Source: an uncultured Streptococcus sp.
GTDB taxonomy: Bacteria; Bacillota; Bacilli; Lactobacillales; Streptococcaceae
DNA: 8,270 nucleotides
Direction of reading: 5' to 3'
Assembly: GCA_934216185.1 (NCBI GenBank)
Contig: CAKQBM010000081.1
Span: forward strand, 1-8,270
Within the stretch, counting starts at the first letter, position 1; every line of letters starts with the position of its first letter. The translations under genes were made by a program, and so were the position numbers. Positions 6,682 to 8,270 of the stretch are shown here, piece after piece. The notes below the pieces were generated by a model. That model saw only the letters and a program-made list of their open reading frames with translations. It searched no databases and was not told the origin of the DNA.

Positions 6682-6842
6682 TTTTTATACCTAATTTTCA
6701 TTTGTGTATCATTCCTTCAGTAGAGCGGAATGATACGGTAGGAGCTCGCTTCACTCGCAAAACAAAACATTTGCAATCATCATGAGCTAAACCTACATGA
6801 CTTTTACATTATTGATACTATCTATTAGAAAATCTGCAAGTC
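6682..6842 (-). promoter_or_regulatory. purL-purF spacer with two potential stem-loops
   Basis: A 161-nt transcribed spacer. Proximal to purF, GTATCATTCC (6736-6727) pairs perfectly with GGAATGATAC (6715-6706) around an 11-nt loop; this ends 24 nt before the purF ATG. Upstream, GTAGG-TTT-AGCTC (6796-6784) can pair with GAGCT-CCTAC (6747-6738) as two 5-bp helices with a 3-nt bulge around a 36-nt loop. No T-run follows either hairpin, so they are not standard terminators. No known riboswitch (including the purine aptamer) and no clear promoter are recognised. It may control purF expression, stabilise the 3' or 5' mRNA end after processing, or be a remnant repeat. Confidence 0.5.
6706..6736 (-). 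repeat. Perfect 10-bp stem-loop upstream of purF
   Basis: GTATCATTCC and GGAATGATAC form ten uninterrupted pairs with an 11-nt loop (6716-6726). Chance occurrence of a perfect 10-bp inverted repeat at this spacing is low. It sits close enough to the purF ribosome site to influence initiation, but does not cover it. Confidence 0.75.
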
Positions 6843-8270
6843 TTATTTTCCAGTGAAATATTTAACCGCTGACGCGAACAGGTGCTGGTCTTTATTTCCT
6901 GGGATGTTTTGGAAAAGACCGTCCTCATAGCGTTCTGAGTGCCCCATCTTACCGATGATTTGACCGTTTTTGCTGGTAATTCCTTCGATGGCATGGACAG
7001 AACCATTTGGATTGTACTTAGAATCCATACTTGGTTTGCCGTCAAAGTCAACATATTGGCTGAAAATTTGTCCATTGTCACGGAGTTCAGCGAATTCCTC
7101 AGCCGTCACGACAAACTTCCCTTCACCGTGCGAAACAGGAATAGCGTGGATATCTCCCACTTGCACTCCAGCAAGCCATGGTGAGTTAGTATTGGCAATG
7201 CGAGTTTCCACCATCTTGGCCACGTGTTGGTTGGCATCATTGTAGAAGAGGGTTGGGCTAGTACTAGTGGCTTCTTCAAAGTTCCCGTATGGAAGAAGAC
7301 CTGATTTGACCAAAGCCTGAAATCCATTACAGATACCGATAATCAAGCCACCACGAGCGATAAAACTATCAATAGCTGCACGCACTTTTTCATTGAGCAG
7401 GATATTGACAATAAACTTAGCTGAGCCATCTGGTTCATCCGCAGCTGAGAAGCCACCTGCAAAGAAGAGAATGTTAGCTTTACTGATGTTGTCAACCATA
7501 GTTTCAACTGACTTGACAATAGCCTCTTCATTCAAGGTCACAAATGGCACCAAGTTGACCTCTGCACCTTCTTTCTCAAATGCCTTGGCGGAGTCATATT
7601 CTGAGTTGGTTCCTGGGAAGACTGGGATATAAACCACAGGTTTTTCAATCTTTTCTTTTGCTTTAATCACAACATCTGATACCACAGCTGGTACTTCAGC
7701 AAGTTCTTTAGCTTGAGTAAATTCTGTTGGGTAAACTTCTTCCAGTTTTCCTTGGAAGGCACTGTCAAGTTTCTGTCCATCTAGCTTCACACCATTGACA
7801 AGGAGTGTAAAGTCTGCCTTCGTTTGTCCAATCTTCTCTACTCCAGTGATTTCTTCAGGAGAGGTAAAGACAAATCCGCCCAATTGTGCTGTCAGAGAAC
7901 TTCCAAGTTCAGGCAAGATTACCTCTGCACCGATATGATTTCCAAAAGTAGCAAGTGCCAAACTTTCAACCACACCACCATATTTGACAGCTGATGCAGA
8001 TGTCACTTTGTGACCAGCTTGGATGTCTTCAAACTGAGCAAAATTAGATTTAATCAAGTCAAAATCAATCTCTGCAGAGAGTGCTTGACCTGGAATGTAG
8101 TAAATGTTTTCACTGGCAGTCTTGAACTCAGGCGAAAGCACCTTACGGCTATCTGCTGTTGTTACCCCAAAAGCAACCAAGGTTGGCGGTACGGTCAATT
8201 CTTCAAAGGTACCAGACATAGAGTCCTTACCACCGATAGATGGCAAGCCAAGCTGAATCTGAGCTTCGAT
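6843..8270 (-). CDS. purL: Phosphoribosylformylglycinamidine synthase, C-terminal part (5' end outside window)
   Basis: Converts FGAR to FGAM with glutamine and ATP. This is the large single-chain form (family about 1240 residues) of which 475 are in view; the frame is open to the window edge, beginning IEAQIQLGLPSIGGKDSMSG. The fragment contains the second synthetase half (SIGGKDSMSGTF at 11-22; GYGG-like segment KYGGVVES near 96) and a complete class I glutamine amidotransferase domain from about residue 210: VYIPVFPGTNSEYD, GGFSAADEPDG, the nucleophile Cys314 in GICNGFQ, and the His444/Glu446 pair in GHSERYEDG. The TTG at 8246 is an internal leucine codon, not a start. The stop is TAA at 6845-6843. 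purF follows after a 161-bp structured spacer. The single-chain form replaces the separate PurL/PurQ/PurS subunits used by Bacillus. Confidence 0.98.
   Translation of the reverse strand: MEAQIQLGLPSIGGKDSMSGTFEELTVPPTLVAFGVTTADSRKVLSPEFKTASENIYYIPGQALSAEIDFDLIKSNFAQFEDIQAGHKVTSASAVKYGGVVESLALATFGNHIGAEVILPELGSSLTAQLGGFVFTSPEEITGVEKIGQTKADFTLLVNGVKLDGQKLDSAFQGKLEEVYPTEFTQAKELAEVPAVVSDVVIKAKEKIEKPVVYIPVFPGTNSEYDSAKAFEKEGAEVNLVPFVTLNEEAIVKSVETMVDNISKANILFFAGGFSAADEPDGSAKFIVNILLNEKVRAAIDSFIARGGLIIGICNGFQALVKSGLLPYGNFEEATSTSPTLFYNDANQHVAKMVETRIANTNSPWLAGVQVGDIHAIPVSHGEGKFVVTAEEFAELRDNGQIFSQYVDFDGKPSMDSKYNPNGSVHAIEGITSKNGQIIGKMGHSERYEDGLFQNIPGNKDQHLFASAVKYFTGK

Noticed and set aside
6751..6783. Ten-codon ORF MMIANVLFCE in the purL-purF spacer
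   Set aside because: Only a weak TAGGT precedes it, and it resembles no known leader; it falls in the loop of a possible stem-loop, but a frame this short is expected by chance.
6682..6842. Purine riboswitch before purF
   Set aside because: The conserved junction and paired kissing loops of the purine aptamer could not be found, and no terminator/antiterminator follows.
8244..8246. TTG as a start codon for a 467-residue PurL-like protein
   Set aside because: The frame stays open to the window edge with PurL sequence before it; this is an internal leucine codon of a larger protein.

Overview
The window is a stretch of a low-GC Gram-positive genome carrying most of the de novo purine (pur) operon, with every gene on the minus strand. 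Protein motifs, the gene order purL-purF-purM-purN-(accessory gene)-purH-purD, and a RUP-type repeat of the pneumococcus/mitis group point to a Streptococcus of the mitis group (S. mitis, S. oralis or S. pneumoniae-like). The species call is inference from recalled sequence similarity; no database was searched.

Read in the direction of transcription (high to low coordinates): the C-terminal 475 residues of the large FGAM synthase PurL (6843-8270, 5' end outside the window); a 161-bp spacer with two potential stem-loops; purF (5239-6681); a 322-bp spacer holding a short ORF that looks like a degenerate copy of the purM start, several stem-loops and a RUP element; purM (3894-4916); purN (3346-3897, overlapping purM by 4 bp); a GNAT acetyltransferase gene (2837-3301); purH (1288-2835, 1 nt after the GNAT gene); a 121-bp spacer with a terminator-like hairpin, an extended -10 promoter and a PurBox-like sequence; and purD (start 1166, running off the left edge after 388 codons).

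Together the enzymes cover PRPP to phosphoribosylamine (PurF), GAR (PurD), FGAR (PurN), FGAM (PurL), AIR (PurM) and the last two steps to IMP (PurH). The carboxylation and succinocarboxamide steps (PurE/K, PurC, PurB) are not in view. The GNAT enzyme has no role in the pathway and is a passenger.

No wholly new system is seen. The parts worth a second look are non-coding: the purF-purM spacer, where a ghost purM start and a 13-codon ORF precede mutually exclusive stem-loops and a RUP insertion; the structured purF leader; and the likely separate transcription start for purD. PurF also appears to lack one of the four cysteines that bind the iron-sulfur cluster in the Bacillus enzyme. No plus-strand gene, tRNA, rRNA, CRISPR array or complete insertion sequence was found.
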